DNA of 6,121 bases. It comes from RGIG8767 sp045531685. GTDB lineage: Bacteria; Bacillota; Clostridia; Lachnospirales; Lachnospiraceae. The notes under the pieces are model-generated. The model worked only from the letters and a program-made list of their open reading frames with translations, did not search any database and was not told the DNA's origin. The stretch is from NCBI GenBank assembly GCA_045531685.1, contig JAZSEL010000086.1, forward strand, positions 1-6,121, written 5' to 3'. The translations under genes were made by a program, and so were the position numbers. Of this stretch, positions 5,541 to 6,121 are shown one piece after another. Position 1 is the first letter of the stretch; every line of letters begins with the position of its first letter.

Positions 5541-5578
5541 AAAAGTATAAGATTTTTTGAATACTTTTGAATACTTTT
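5541..5578. repeat. Short direct and inverted repeats between tRNA-Met and the integrase
   Basis: GAATACTTTT is present twice in tandem (5559-5568, 5569-5578), and AAAAGTAT (5541-5548) is an inverted copy of its core ATACTTTT (5561-5568, 5571-5578). Short repeats of this kind beside an integrase gene can be arm-type binding sites or part of an attachment site. A further 9-bp repeat, TGTTTATGC, is at 5592-5600 and 5614-5622. The function is inferred from position only. Confidence 0.5.
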
Positions 5579-5616
5579 CTCCAAAAGCCACTGTTTATGC
5601 GGGTTTCCGGTAATGT

Positions 5617-6121
5617 TTATGCCGTATGAATATTCAATCCCTTGTTGATAATTCGCTTGTTTTCTTCGTCTTCTAAGGTGTCAAAGCTATAATTTAACAT
5701 AGTGGTTATTACTGATTTATGACCGACTTCTTCGGCTATTTTTTCAAAGGATAGTCCGGCATCCCTAAGCAACGAAATATAGGTGCTTCTTATCTTGTGC
5801 AGTGACTTTTCGTTGATTCCGGCAAGACGGCAGTAACGTCTTATCCGTAAATCCATTGCACGGTTATGAATACGACCGCTTTTGTTAACGAATAGCCATT
5901 CGCTGACAATGTTTTCTGACTCATAATATTCTTTGAGTAGTTGTAGAATATAAAGTGCATCATCCGTAAGGTCTACAATTCGTTCCCCAAATTCGCCTTT
6001 GGTATCGGAGTCAATGATGATATGTTGACATCTGGTAAGCATTTCAAAATCTTCCGTATATTCCTGCTGAACTCGTTCAAAACGAGCAATACGGATAGTT
6101 TTTTCGGCATAATTTATATCC
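5617..6121 (-). CDS. Tyrosine recombinase/phage-type integrase, C-terminal part (5' end outside window)
   Basis: The frame is open on the minus strand from the right edge to TAA at 5619-5617, showing the last 167 residues, most of the catalytic domain. Visible are a beta-hairpin with a candidate catalytic lysine (DTKGEFGERIVDLTDD; Lys codon 6000-5998), the box II H-x-x-R as HKIR (His 5799-5797, Arg 5790-5788), VGHKS with His 5721-5719, and the nucleophile in LNYSF, Tyr codon 5691-5689. The first catalytic arginine and the N-terminal DNA-binding domains lie outside. These enzymes cut and rejoin DNA at att sites through a 3'-phosphotyrosine. The ATG at 6042 is internal: coding similarity continues upstream of it without a stop. 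The gene converges on the tRNA-Met gene 133 bases away, the usual position for the integrase of an element inserted at a tRNA. Nothing suggests it is broken in the visible part. Confidence 0.93.
   Translation of the reverse strand, partial: DINYAEKTIRIARFERVQQEYTEDFEMLTRCQHIIIDSDTKGEFGERIVDLTDDALYILQLLKEYYESENIVSEWLFVNKSGRIHNRAMDLRIRRYCRLAGINEKSLHKIRSTYISLLRDAGLSFEKIAEEVGHKSVITTMLNYSFDTLEDEENKRIINKGLNIHTA

Overview
The window looks like chromosomal DNA from a low-to-moderate GC Firmicute, most likely a clostridial gut anaerobe of the Lachnospiraceae type. The basis is strong GGAGG ribosome binding sites, an infC-rpmI-rplT operon headed by a Firmicutes-type L20 leader, a DUF1540 cysteine-rich protein, tRNA genes with no encoded CCA, and a GTG-started lipoprotein of a kind common in that group. 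The genus is an inference from memory of these families, not from a search.

Layout. Positions 2-280 hold the 3' end of thrS (threonyl-tRNA synthetase, anticodon-binding domain). Overlapping its stop by 11 bases is an EamA/DMT-type membrane transporter (270-1157). A small tandem DUF1540 protein follows (1237-1554). Positions 1555-1891 are non-coding but full of signals: a promoter, the L20 autoregulatory leader with its terminator and competing antiterminator, and the infC Shine-Dalgarno. Then comes the operon infC (1892-2398, starting at the rare codon ATT), rpmI (2445-2642) and rplT (2673-3029), closed by a strong terminator at 3067-3094. L20, the last gene product, is expected to bind the leader and switch off its own operon; IF3 probably adds a second control through its AUU start codon.

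Positions 3143-5116 are a separate unit: a promoter with a duplicated -10 region and a 632-residue lipoprotein with an N-terminal beta-propeller-like (DUF5050-like) region and a C-terminal DUF4163/DUF3298-type (RsiV/PdaC-like) module. A perfect 15-bp inverted repeat follows the gene.

Positions 5255-5539 are a two-gene tRNA operon, Val(TAC) and elongator Met(CAT), with a near-consensus promoter, an A-rich upstream element and a terminator. Immediately downstream, on the opposite strand and running off the window, is the catalytic domain of a tyrosine recombinase (5617-6121). This arrangement (tRNA, short repeat-rich spacer, integrase) suggests that the window ends at the left edge of an integrated mobile element or genomic island. 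The most useful leads are that junction, the infC/L20 control region and the two-module lipoprotein. No wholly new system is visible; what the island carries lies outside the window.
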